A DNA stretch of 24,811 nt from CAIXDN01 sp964482085. GTDB taxonomy: Bacteria; Patescibacteriota; Patescibacteriia; 2-12-FULL-60-25. The stretch lies in NCBI GenBank assembly GCA_964482085.1, contig CAYZVS010000011.1:1-24811 (forward strand), read 5' to 3'. How positions within the stretch are numbered: the first letter of the stretch is position 1; each line of letters opens with the position of its first letter. Below are positions 1 through 6,786 of this stretch, piece after piece. The position numbers and the translations under genes are program-made. Below the pieces are notes generated by a model. It had not been told where the DNA came from. It did no database searches and saw nothing but the letters and a program-made list of their open reading frames with translations.

Positions 1-909
1 GATCGTTCCACGGCGGAGCTTGGACTTTGAGTCGCGAATACGGCGGTCGGCGATGCGCTCGACGGCGGCGTGGAGTTTTAAGGGATCGGCAAGAAGCGCC
101 GCGGCTTTGGGCGGATCTTCATGCAAAGCGGCGCGGAGGATGTTCAGAGAAATCGCCCAAGGCTTTACCGTCGAGAGGAACTTACTCGACAAACGATGCA
201 TTAAGACGGCGCGAACGCGCTTTTCCGTCTCGACCATCGTGAGCGCCATTTCCGTCGGCGAGTCGGTCCAAACTTCCGGCTTCATCCATTCCGCTTGAAA
301 GGCCCGTACGAGTTTGAAACCGACCATTTCATCGTCGGCTTTCTCAAGCAAGCGTTGGCAGGCGACGTACACCTGAAGACGGCGGTCGGTGTCGTCGAGT
401 ACGTTATCGCGGATTGTGATGCGCTCGCAGAGCTGTTCAAATAAAAAGTTTACGAAGGCTTTTGATCCTGAATGATCGTCGAGCAATTCCTCAAGCTCGG
501 CGGAAATAATGCCGAGCAGCCATTCCGCATACGCCTCGGAGCCGGCATTTACACGGCGGCAGGCAAGATATTTTTTGATGACGATACCGACCTTCTCCCC
601 CATCTCCTCGTGCACCTGACCATTGGGCAGATAGCGCGCGGCGATGAGTTCGCGAACCAAATGACCACCGATGACGGTCGGATCGCTTTCAAGGGCGAGC
701 TGGCGTTTGAGGATACGGTTGATCGCGGCCTTGCGTAGCAAGTGATCATCCTTGTAGTCGACGGCGTTGCGGATACGCTCGTATAAAACGGAAAAACGGC
801 TGACTGCCGCATGCACGCTCACGCGAGAAGACTCCGGGACTTCCGGAGGAATAATCGGTTGTACGGCTTTGGCCAAAACCGAGGTTTTGGCGGGGGCGTA
901 TTCAGCCAT
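1..909 (-). CDS. Hypothetical helical protein, C-terminus cut by window edge
   Basis: An open frame runs without a stop from ATG at 909 to the first base of the window, so at least 303 residues are encoded and the C-terminus lies outside. It begins MAEYAPAKTSVLAKAV. After a proline-rich linker near residues 18-26 the chain is mostly predicted helix, rich in Ala, Leu, Glu and Arg, with many charged residues. I see no signal peptide and no membrane segment, so it is probably cytosolic. I do not recognise the family or a catalytic motif. A good promoter (TCGACA, 17-bp spacer, TATGTT) lies just upstream and would give a leader of only about 8 nt without a Shine-Dalgarno site. The gene is separated from the next one by a terminator hairpin, so it seems to be its own unit. 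Confidence is high that it is coding; function is unknown. Confidence 0.8.
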   Translation of the reverse strand, partial: MAEYAPAKTSVLAKAVQPIIPPEVPESSRVSVHAAVSRFSVLYERIRNAVDYKDDHLLRKAAINRILKRQLALESDPTVIGGHLVRELIAARYLPNGQVHEEMGEKVGIVIKKYLACRRVNAGSEAYAEWLLGIISAELEELLDDHSGSKAFVNFLFEQLCERITIRDNVLDDTDRRLQVYVACQRLLEKADDEMVGFKLVRAFQAEWMKPEVWTDSPTEMALTMVETEKRVRAVLMHRLSSKFLSTVKPWAISLNILRAALHEDPPKAAALLADPLKLHAAVERIADRRIRDSKSKLRRGTI

Positions 910-923
910 ATAAAGCGTTGCTC

Positions 924-952
924 AACATACCTTAAAATACCATTTTTGTCGA
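924..952 (-). promoter_or_regulatory. Sigma-70-type promoter of the left-edge gene
   Basis: On the minus strand, a -35 box TCGACA (952-947; 5 of 6 to consensus) is followed by a 17-bp spacer and a -10 box TATGTT (929-924; 4 of 6). Transcription would start near 917, only about 8 nt before the ATG at 909. No Shine-Dalgarno site fits in that leader. Confidence 0.45.
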
Positions 953-963
953 GACTTGAGCGC

Positions 964-990
964 AAAAAAACCGCCTTTTGAGCGGTTTTT
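964..990 (-). terminator. Intrinsic terminator, probably bidirectional
   Basis: Stem aaaaaccgc (966-974) pairs with gcggttttt (982-990) around a 7-nt loop. The minus strand ends in a run of seven T. It lies 18 nt beyond the stop of the small membrane-protein gene and would end that transcript; the plus strand also has a T-run, so it may work both ways. Confidence 0.75.
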
Positions 991-1007
991 AATTATAATA
1001 AACGCTT

Positions 1008-1388
1008 TTAGAATCTTGATAGTCCCGTCCATATAATAGATCCAGTAAGTAAAGCATATGCGAAAGCAAGCGCGAGGTAGGCCTTTACATCTATTGGTCG
1101 AATGTCTTTTTTGGACCAGAAAGCAACTTGACCCCACGTAAAGCAGACCAACGGAATGACAACTAAAGCGAATGACCAAAAAGTAACCCCCGTGACCAGC
1201 AGAGCTGATCCCGCGATATTTGAGCCATTAAGAATCGGCAGCTTACCAATCAGTGCACCTAGCTCCTCTTGCAAAAATGAATTACTCGTAATCAATGGCA
1301 GAGGCAAAAATAAAAAACTGATTAAAAAGAAATTTACATGTCGGTAATTAAACAAACTTTGATTGCTTGTATTGGTGAGTGTCTGCAT
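1008..1388 (-). CDS. Small multi-pass membrane protein, unknown function
   Basis: The 126-residue product has three or four hydrophobic stretches: roughly residues 18-35, 58-82 (GSALLVTGVTFWSFALVVI onward) and 102-122 near the C-terminus. A short polar segment with KKDIRP lies between the second and the last. It is therefore an integral membrane protein. I see no family signature. The sequence is visibly richer in A and T than the genes around it, which would fit recent acquisition or weak selection. A terminator follows directly. The nearest purine-rich ribosome-binding candidate (AAGGAA, about 1400-1405) is far from the ATG. Its upstream neighbour on the same strand ends at a hairpin at 1429-1456, so it is probably transcribed alone. 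I am fairly confident it is a gene because of the coherent membrane pattern and the terminator. Confidence 0.6.
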   Translation of the reverse strand: MQTLTNTSNQSLFNYRHVNFFLISFLFLPLPLITSNSFLQEELGALIGKLPILNGSNIAGSALLVTGVTFWSFALVVIPLVCFTWGQVAFWSKKDIRPIDVKAYLALAFAYALLTGSIIWTGLSRF

Positions 1389-1428
1389 ATAATGGATTTT
1401 CGTTCCTTAATTAACGCATTAATTGAAA

Positions 1429-1456
1429 CGGACTCTCGACACAAGTCGAGAGTCCG
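1429..1456 (-). terminator. Long perfect hairpin, terminator of the lipoprotein gene
   Basis: cggactctcgac (1429-1440) pairs perfectly over 12 bp with gtcgagagtccg (1445-1456), with a 4-nt loop acaa. On the minus strand it is followed by a weak T-rich stretch (gtttcaatt). It begins 18 nt after the stop at 1475 of the second reading frame of the lipoprotein gene, which supports that frame being the true 3' end. Confidence 0.6.
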
Positions 1457-1474
1457 AGAAAGTAAGTGATCTCC

Positions 1475-1669
1475 TCAACGCCAGACGCGTATCTCGCTGG
1501 ACGAGGGCGTAACGGCACCACAGAAGAAGACACTCCAGTATCCGATGCAGGCGCGAATGTCGTTGTCACTGTAGACACGTGCGGCCGTAGGGTTACCAAG
1601 ATAGCACCAGCTGAAAGCGTTCGTACCATAGATACGTAGACTGCTCATGTTGGAGTAGGGCCCCACTCA
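1475..1669 (-). pseudogene. Displaced 3' part of the lipoprotein gene (+1 frame)
   Basis: This frame begins just after a TGA at 1667-1669 and reads GPYSNMSSLRIYGTNAFSW and on to IRVWR, then stops at 1475. It joins smoothly to the lipoprotein encoded upstream if one G of the GGGG run at 1661-1664 is removed: VAEFDNVSG is then followed by PYSNMSSLRIYG. The joined protein has about 218 residues, ends just before the hairpin at 1429-1456, and gains a Cys- and aromatic-rich C-terminus that reads like a genuine beta domain. Either the assembly has one base too many, or the gene carries a real +1 frameshift. Confidence 0.6.
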
Positions 1670-2138
1670 CGTTGTCGAACTCGGCTACGTAGTCAGCTTG
1701 CCACGTACCGCAGTCTGAGCCACACATGCACGTACTCGAGCTATCGACGAAGATGGATACAGGCTGGTATCCGCCGGTACTCGACTGGTACTCGATAGGC
1801 TCCACGGTGTATGTCCCGGTGATCTCTCCCGTGCTGACGGCTACCGAAGAAACATCCTCACTATCCTCCGTACCGCATCCGATGTCGCGATTCTCGATCA
1901 ATCGCACGACATCTTCTGGAGCCACCGACTCCCAGACCAGCGAACGAAAGATCTCGGCCTCTGAAGTGGGCAGCGCTTGTAACGCTTCCATACAGCGGCA
2001 AGACATTCCTTCACTGGTGAAAAGCTCGAATGCGCTCTGCGCGTCAGTCGCGAACTCGGTATCATCATGCGTACTCGCACAAGCGATGAAGAGGTTCGCG
2101 ACCAACGCAACCACGAAACCAAAAGAACGATTTACCAT
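1593..2138 (-). CDS. Putative exported lipoprotein, apparently frameshifted
   Basis: The 181-residue product starts with a lipoprotein signal peptide: MVNRSFGFVVALVANLFIAC, with lipobox FIAC and the lipidated Cys at residue 20. A short acidic region follows, then a helical stretch with paired Cys (SCRCMEAL), and then a beta-rich part with further Cys (CMCGSDC near residues 137-143). It is probably anchored outside the membrane and stabilised by disulfides. I do not recognise the family. The start has an unusually strong Shine-Dalgarno site, AGGAG, 5 nt before the ATG, unlike most genes here. The last 25 codons after the GGGG run at 1661-1664 are probably out of frame; see the companion entry at 1475-1669. 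The gene stands alone between 300 nt of gene-free DNA upstream and a hairpin terminator downstream. It could be transferred DNA. Confidence 0.6.
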   Translation of the reverse strand: MVNRSFGFVVALVANLFIACASTHDDTEFATDAQSAFELFTSEGMSCRCMEALQALPTSEAEIFRSLVWESVAPEDVVRLIENRDIGCGTEDSEDVSSVAVSTGEITGTYTVEPIEYQSSTGGYQPVSIFVDSSSTCMCGSDCGTWQADYVAEFDNVSGALLQHEQSTYLWYERFQLVLSW

Positions 2139-2406
2139 CGTAGCTCCTCTGCTGTTACTTCACCGCGAGATGAAGAGAGTCACGTTTGTGAGCTCCACCA
2201 TCCCTAGTTTTTTTCTAAAGACGATGGATACCGCAACAGTGATCCGGAGAAAGCAATCGAGAAGCTGCCGCGCATTCCTAATCGTGTCAAAAATATTAAA
2301 CTATTCATAAAGATTTAGAATGTTTTTATCTTTGTTACGGACCTTCCCTTCATTAAGATCGTGTCTCTGTGGAGAGGCCGACAATTTTATCGAAATAAAA
2401 ACATCG
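2139..2406. other. Gene-free stretch upstream of the lipoprotein gene
   Basis: No convincing coding frame is seen on either strand. The part next to the lipoprotein gene holds its ribosome-binding site. The middle, about 2285-2335, is very AT-rich, with a TTGACA on the minus strand (2285-2290) but no good -10 box at the right distance. The promoter of the lipoprotein gene should lie here, but I cannot place it with confidence. Confidence 0.4.
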
Positions 2407-2436
2407 AAAAAAAGACCATTTCGTGGTCATTTTTTT
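2407..2436 (-). terminator. Intrinsic terminator after the tRNA genes
   Basis: gacca (2414-2418) pairs with tggtc (2424-2428) around tttcg, and the minus strand continues into a run of seven T (2413-2407). It lies 3 nt beyond the 3' CCA of tRNA-Val and closes the long operon that begins at valS. Confidence 0.75.
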
Positions 2437-2438
2437 CC

Positions 2439-2515
2439 TGGTGGACGCCGAGGGATTCGAACCCCCGACCCTCTCGGTGTAAACGAGATGCTCTAACCAA
2501 CTGAGCTAGGCGTCC
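2439..2515 (-). tRNA. tRNA-Val (anticodon TAC)
   Basis: A cloverleaf can be drawn on the minus strand. The acceptor stem GGACGCC pairs with GGCGTCC over 7 bp, then discriminator A and an encoded CCA (2441-2439). The D-arm starts TAGCTCAGTTGG. The anticodon stem TCTCG/CGAGA carries the loop TTTACAC, so the anticodon is TAC, reading valine codons. The T-arm holds the normal GGTTCGAATCC. It lies 19 nt after tRNA-Leu and just before a terminator. It is downstream of the operon whose first gene is valS, the enzyme that charges it. Confidence 0.95.
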
Positions 2516-2534
2516 CGATATACTTCAGAACACA

Positions 2535-2621
2535 TGGTGCGGCGAGAGAGATTTGAACTCTCATAACCTTGCGGTTGCTACCACCTCAAGGTAGTGCGTC
2601 TACCAATTTCGCCATCGCCGC
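2535..2621 (-). tRNA. tRNA-Leu (anticodon GAG)
   Basis: A class II tRNA of 87 nt with encoded CCA. The acceptor stem GCGGCGA pairs with TCGCCGC. The D-arm region reads GGCGAAATTGGTAGACGCA, the usual leucine form. The anticodon stem CTACC/GGTAG encloses the loop TTGAGGT, giving anticodon GAG. A long variable arm (AACCGCAAGGTT) and a T-arm with GTTCAAATC follow. It lies between the lipid-kinase-like gene and tRNA-Val and is probably processed from the same transcript. Confidence 0.95.
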
Positions 2622-2684
2622 CCCATGTGCCCTCAAATCTATGCGCGGGCAAGGTTATCAAACGTTTCCTGATCCTGCAAGCGT

Positions 2685-3431
2685 TTACCTGCCTCGCCTT
2701 CCGGTGATAATTTTCAAGGCACTGGGCTTCAAGCTCAGATCCCAGCGCTCCCCCTCTAGCGGCGACCCATCGACCGTGCAGGAGCCAGCAATAGAACGTT
2801 GTAATTTAGCTGATTTGAATCGTAAATGTGTTTTTATATTTCCAGAATCGCGCTTCCATCCAAACCGACTTCTCTCTTCTGGAGGCAAGATAAATACATC
2901 AAGCAAACCATCATGCGCATCGCTTTCCGGACCAAGGTTGCGAATACGTATTGATCCACCAGGCGGAGGCTCTAGTTTAAATTGATTGTCGATGTGGAGT
3001 GAAAGCCCTGGGCCATCCACAACGATTTCCGATAAGAATGCGCGATCGCCGACTAGTCCAAGGTCGAGTGTTTCGATGAAGCGAGCTGCGAGCGTATCAA
3101 CAGAGGCGAGTCCTTTTGGGAGTCCCAGTTCTTTTGCAACCATCCCCTGTCCGAGCAAAGGAATGAATGCCAGCGTGGGTGAGAATGATCCTAATGCTCC
3201 AATCACGGTAAAAAGCGTTTCATCATCACCGACAACCGTGAGCGTTTGGGCACCAGAACGCATTAAGTCCGCAACGATATCGCGCGCATGCCGAAAAAGC
3301 GCAAATTTTCCAACGCGTCCATTTAATCCACGCCGCGAAATTTCTGCTTCGAGCCGCGAAATCTCCCGGTCGTATTTCCGGTCATTGAGCCGTTCATCGT
3401 AGAGATAGGCGTATCCGGACAACACAGGCAA
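2685..3431 (-). CDS. Diacylglycerol/lipid kinase-like protein with degenerate motifs
   Basis: The 248-residue frame has the layout of the diacylglycerol-kinase/YegS/BmrU catalytic family. An N-terminal Rossmann-like half contains VVGDDETLFTVIGAL (residues 67-80), where the family has GGDGT. It is followed by IPLLGQGMVAKELGLP (about 90-105), where the family has P-GTGNDFA-LG. The C-terminal half ends in the beta segment with CTVDGSPLEG and the typical close (SALKIITG). Such enzymes phosphorylate lipids at the membrane surface using ATP. Both nucleotide-binding motifs are altered, so activity is doubtful and it could have become a binding protein. The frame opens with TTG directly after the stop of the bactofilin gene; GTG at 3425 is an equally good start. 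It is the last protein gene of the valS operon before the tRNAs. Confidence 0.65.
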   Translation of the reverse strand: MPVLSGYAYLYDERLNDRKYDREISRLEAEISRRGLNGRVGKFALFRHARDIVADLMRSGAQTLTVVGDDETLFTVIGALGSFSPTLAFIPLLGQGMVAKELGLPKGLASVDTLAARFIETLDLGLVGDRAFLSEIVVDGPGLSLHIDNQFKLEPPPGGSIRIRNLGPESDAHDGLLDVFILPPEERSRFGWKRDSGNIKTHLRFKSAKLQRSIAGSCTVDGSPLEGERWDLSLKPSALKIITGRRGR

Positions 3432-3845
3432 TTAGTTTTTAACCGACTGACCAACCGTCGTTTTCCCATTGATCTTTGCGCCGGCCTCAACCGTGAGCGC
3501 TTCCGAAGTGATGTCGCCGGAGAGCTTGGCTGTAGACTTCAGATCAACACGACGCTCGACAATCACATTTCCTTGTACCGTTCCCGCAATCACCGCGTCT
3601 CCTGCTTTTACTTCTGCGTGGATGATGGCTTCTGGGCCAACGGTTAATCGACCCTTGGTGGCGAGCGAGCCTTTTACTTCACCCTCGATCTGCACATCAC
3701 CGTCACTTGCAAAATCACCCTCGACTTTTACGCCTTTGGCGATAATGGTCGCGGTGGGACGGGCCTGCGGTGAAATAGGCTCCTTAGGCTCAACCGAAAG
3801 AATCGGCTTAAGTTCTGGGGCTTGTGAGGATCCAAAAATCGACAT
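3432..3845 (-). CDS. Bactofilin family cytoskeletal protein
   Basis: The 137-residue protein has a short, proline-rich and presumably disordered N-terminus (residues 1-32), then a repetitive beta domain. Its alternating hydrophobic and Gly residues (VKVEGDFASDGDVQIEGEV, GNVIVERRVDLKSTAKLSGD) are typical of bactofilins (DUF583). The family forms a right-handed beta-helix that polymerises without nucleotide and acts as a membrane-associated scaffold, often for local cell-wall enzymes. The short disordered tails flanking the domain fit that architecture. The ATG is 2 nt after the argS stop and the stop abuts the lipid-kinase-like gene, so all three are surely co-transcribed. Partners of this scaffold may include the wall enzymes encoded at 13-19 kb, but that is only a guess. 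Confidence 0.9.
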   Translation of the reverse strand: MSIFGSSQAPELKPILSVEPKEPISPQARPTATIIAKGVKVEGDFASDGDVQIEGEVKGSLATKGRLTVGPEAIIHAEVKAGDAVIAGTVQGNVIVERRVDLKSTAKLSGDITSEALTVEAGAKINGKTTVGQSVKN

Positions 3846-3847
3846 AG

Positions 3848-5563
3848 CTACATCTCATCAGGCACGGGCATTCCAAGCAAGCCCATGCCAAGAATAAGCG
3901 TCTCACGCGCAACGGCGGCGAGACGGAGACGGCCTTCACGCAATTCCCCTTCTGACTCGAGCACGGGAACATCGCGATAAAAGCCATTGATCGTTTGTGC
4001 GGCATCCAAGCACCACTGCGCGATGATGGAAGGTCGGAGTTCTGTGGAAGCTTGAACGACTTTGGCTGGGAAGGATGCAAGTACAAGTGCGAGGGCTTTT
4101 TCTGAGTCGTGATCAAATGCGTCGGTTAGTGTTCCATCGAATGGATTTTGTGGACCGGCTTTGCGGAGAATCGATCCGAGACGTGCTGCAGCATACAAAC
4201 AATATGGACCAGTGTCGCCATCAAATGAAAGCGCTTGCTCCAGATCAAACGTAAAAATCTTGTCATTGTCTTGTTTGAGCATGCCAAACTTCATTCCTGC
4301 CATCGCAATGCACCAAGCTGTGTAAACAACTTTACCTTCATTCCAGTCGTCGTGGCGCTTGAGTACTTCTTCTGTCGCGTATCGGACAACCTCATCGCGG
4401 AAAGACTGATACGTGACGATATTTCCCTCACGTGAAGAGATAGCGCCGCTCTTCAAGGTGACAAACTCGTAGCCGATAAACTCATGTGGGGTCTTTATTC
4501 CCATGCGTTTCAGCGTTTCAAATAGTTGCTTGAAATAAAATTGCTGACGATTGTCGACAAGCAAAAGCGAGCGCAAAGCGGTTGGATAGTCCTCTGCTTT
4601 CTTTTCTGCCAAAGCGATATCTTTTGTGGCATACAGAGAAGTCCCGTCGGATTTCCGGATAAGAAAAGCTCCGAGCTTCACATCTTCAAGATCGACAATA
4701 ATGGCGCCTTGCGACTCTTTTGCGATTCCTTGTTTGATCAGATGGTCGACCATTTCTTGTCCGCGATCAACCACTTCCGATTCAAGATATTGCCGTACAA
4801 CGCGTACACCGAGCTCATCAAAAATCTTGGCCATTTCATCCAGAGACCAGCGGCGCGTCTCCAACCACAATGATTCCAACTCTGGGTCATGAGCCTCAAG
4901 TTTACGCTGGACGTCGGAGACTTCGTCTTTATACTCGGGATGCGCTTCAAGTTCTTTTGAAGCTTCGGTGTACATTTGTCCGAGGAATTCTCCGGTTGGT
5001 TGAATCGTCTTTCCGCTTTTCTTGATCCACCACAAGCATTTGGCAACATGCGCGCCAACATCGCCGTGATAACTTACGGGAAATGTTTTCCAGCCACCAT
5101 GCGTCAAAATAGCATTGAGAGACACTCCTAGAACCAGGTTGCGTAAATGGCCGACATGAATCTCTTTATGCGTATTTGGCTGCGCGTATTCCAAAACCAA
5201 ATGTCTTGTATCTGAAGGACGCTCATACAATCCGATAACGCCGTACTCTTTTCCTTTGACTTCAATATCGCGGACGACACGGTGAACGGCAAAACCTGTC
5301 GAGAGAAGAAAATTTACATATGGACCAGCAGCACTAACCGATGCAATGTCTGTATTTTTTATGTCGAATTTTTCTGCGAGATCCTTGGCGATTTCTGCTG
5401 GGCTCTTTCCCATCGCTTTGGCGAGCTTAAAACAACCAAAAGCCAAATCACCAAGTTTGGAATCTGGAGGGACGACAAGATCGCTCGGCTCGACAGCCGT
5501 TTCTGTTAGCGCGGAAAGTCGTTTGGCGATTTCCGATGTCCAAAAACTCCAAGCGGTTGTCAT
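3848..5563 (-). CDS. argS: Arginyl-tRNA synthetase
   Basis: The 571-residue class I synthetase attaches arginine to tRNA-Arg in the cytoplasm. The N-terminal tRNA-binding domain (about residues 1-90, with DSKLGDLAFGCFKLAKAMGK) precedes the catalytic core. The core carries the HIGH-type motif HVGH (136-139, in NTHKEIHVGHLRN) and the arginine-specific substitute for KMSKS in AISSREGNIVTY. The C-terminal DALR anticodon-binding domain is complete and ends LLGMPVPDEM. Length is normal for the family. The ATG overlaps the tyrS stop in an ATGA junction, showing translational coupling, and the bactofilin gene starts 2 nt after the stop. No ribosome-binding site is needed or seen. Confidence 0.97.
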   Translation of the reverse strand: MTTAWSFWTSEIAKRLSALTETAVEPSDLVVPPDSKLGDLAFGCFKLAKAMGKSPAEIAKDLAEKFDIKNTDIASVSAAGPYVNFLLSTGFAVHRVVRDIEVKGKEYGVIGLYERPSDTRHLVLEYAQPNTHKEIHVGHLRNLVLGVSLNAILTHGGWKTFPVSYHGDVGAHVAKCLWWIKKSGKTIQPTGEFLGQMYTEASKELEAHPEYKDEVSDVQRKLEAHDPELESLWLETRRWSLDEMAKIFDELGVRVVRQYLESEVVDRGQEMVDHLIKQGIAKESQGAIIVDLEDVKLGAFLIRKSDGTSLYATKDIALAEKKAEDYPTALRSLLLVDNRQQFYFKQLFETLKRMGIKTPHEFIGYEFVTLKSGAISSREGNIVTYQSFRDEVVRYATEEVLKRHDDWNEGKVVYTAWCIAMAGMKFGMLKQDNDKIFTFDLEQALSFDGDTGPYCLYAAARLGSILRKAGPQNPFDGTLTDAFDHDSEKALALVLASFPAKVVQASTELRPSIIAQWCLDAAQTINGFYRDVPVLESEGELREGRLRLAAVARETLILGMGLLGMPVPDEM

Positions 5564-6774
5564 AGCGTTACGTTCACAAAGTGTCGCTTACCTTTCTGAA
5601 TCAGCAACGGTGATGCATCGAGGTTGAGCGTGGCTTTTACGTCGTCGATGAGTTTGTCAGCGACCCTGATCCCCTTTTGCTCAATTTGGCGACGAGCATC
5701 TGATCTGGAGGCACAGAGACCTGACTCAACAAGTGCGTCGATAAGCGGAATTTCTTTTTTACCGAGTGAGACGGTCTCGATCACATCAGGCTTCTCACCT
5801 TTCTGGTGAACCGATGAGAATTGAGTTGCTGCACGCTCGCCGGCTTCCGATCCTGCAAGCCAAGTTACGATTGAGAGCGCGAGATCTTTCTTGAACTTCA
5901 TCGGATTCTCGCCTTCTTTGACTGCCGTTTTGATGTCATGAATTTCTGCCGATGTTAAATCGGTGCACAGCTCAAATGCTGGGACAATCATGTCATCAGA
6001 CCAGCTCATAAGCTTGCCGTACATGTCCTCTGGAGAATCGGTCATGGCGATCATGTTGCCTTCCGTTTTTCCCATCTTTTTGCCGGACGGATCGACCAAC
6101 AGCTTGTTGGTGATAACAAACTTGTCTTTGTGTTTTATTTCTTTTAGCAACGTACGGCCGGCCAACATATTGAACGTTTGGTCATTGCCGCCGATTTCTC
6201 CATCGACATCCATCGCAACGGAGTCATAGCCCTGCATGAGCGGGTATAAAAATTCGTGGAGATGCACGGGCTTCCCTTCTTTGATGCGATTGGCGAACAT
6301 GTCGCGTTCCGCCATTTGTTGCACGGTGAAATGCGAGGCGAGCGTTACAACGTCAGCAAACATCATTTTGCCGAGCCAGTCATTGTTGAATTTGATTTCG
6401 ACAGGATTTGCGCCAGTGAAATCGAGAACACGTGAAGCCTGCTCTTTGTAGCGCTTACAATTCTCCAACACTTCCTCGCGCGTGAGTTGCTTGCGTACGG
6501 CGGATTTATCGGTCGGGTCGCCGATCATGGCCGTGAAATCGCCGATCAGTAAAATCACCTTGTGACCAAGTTCTTGTAACTCCGAGAGTTTGCGCATCGT
6601 GATCAAATGACCAAGATGAAGCGACGGACCGGTTGGATCGATACCGTAATAGACGGTGAGCGCTTCACCCTTAATCAAACGCTCGCGAACCGCTTCTTTG
6701 TCTGGATAGACATTCTCTACGGCATGGTTGAGCAACCAGTCGATTTTTTTCTGGTCGGTGGAGACCTTGGACAT
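5560..6774 (-). CDS. tyrS: Tyrosyl-tRNA synthetase
   Basis: The 404-residue class I synthetase charges tRNA-Tyr. The catalytic domain shows YYGIDPTGPSLHLGHL with the HIGH-type motif HLGH (53-56), the tyrosine-pocket region with EIGGNDQTFNMLAGR (193-207), and the KMSKS-type loop KKMGKTEGN (KMGKT 233-237). The C-terminus is an S4 RNA-binding domain (about 340-404: GLCASRSDARRQIEQKG). The arrangement and the long spacer between the two motifs match the TyrRS group with a C-terminal S4 domain. It starts 12 nt after the valS stop and ends in an ATGA overlap with argS, so it is the middle gene of a three-synthetase run. Confidence 0.96.
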   Translation of the reverse strand: MSKVSTDQKKIDWLLNHAVENVYPDKEAVRERLIKGEALTVYYGIDPTGPSLHLGHLITMRKLSELQELGHKVILLIGDFTAMIGDPTDKSAVRKQLTREEVLENCKRYKEQASRVLDFTGANPVEIKFNNDWLGKMMFADVVTLASHFTVQQMAERDMFANRIKEGKPVHLHEFLYPLMQGYDSVAMDVDGEIGGNDQTFNMLAGRTLLKEIKHKDKFVITNKLLVDPSGKKMGKTEGNMIAMTDSPEDMYGKLMSWSDDMIVPAFELCTDLTSAEIHDIKTAVKEGENPMKFKKDLALSIVTWLAGSEAGERAATQFSSVHQKGEKPDVIETVSLGKKEIPLIDALVESGLCASRSDARRQIEQKGIRVADKLIDDVKATLNLDASPLLIQKGKRHFVNVTL

Positions 6775-6786
6775 AATTGCTGGATT

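Noticed and set aside
1726..2310. Long forward open frame opposite the lipoprotein gene
   Set aside because: It is antisense to a gene with a signal peptide and a strong ribosome-binding site; the translation is low-complexity Ser/Thr without structure.
3426..3431. TTG as certain start of the lipid-kinase-like gene
   Set aside because: It merely follows the bactofilin stop in the same frame; GTG at 3425 is as likely, so the exact start remains open.
2685..3897. Forward open frames opposite the lipid-kinase-like and bactofilin genes
   Set aside because: They are antisense shadows rich in Ser/Pro/Thr; the minus-strand proteins belong to recognisable families.
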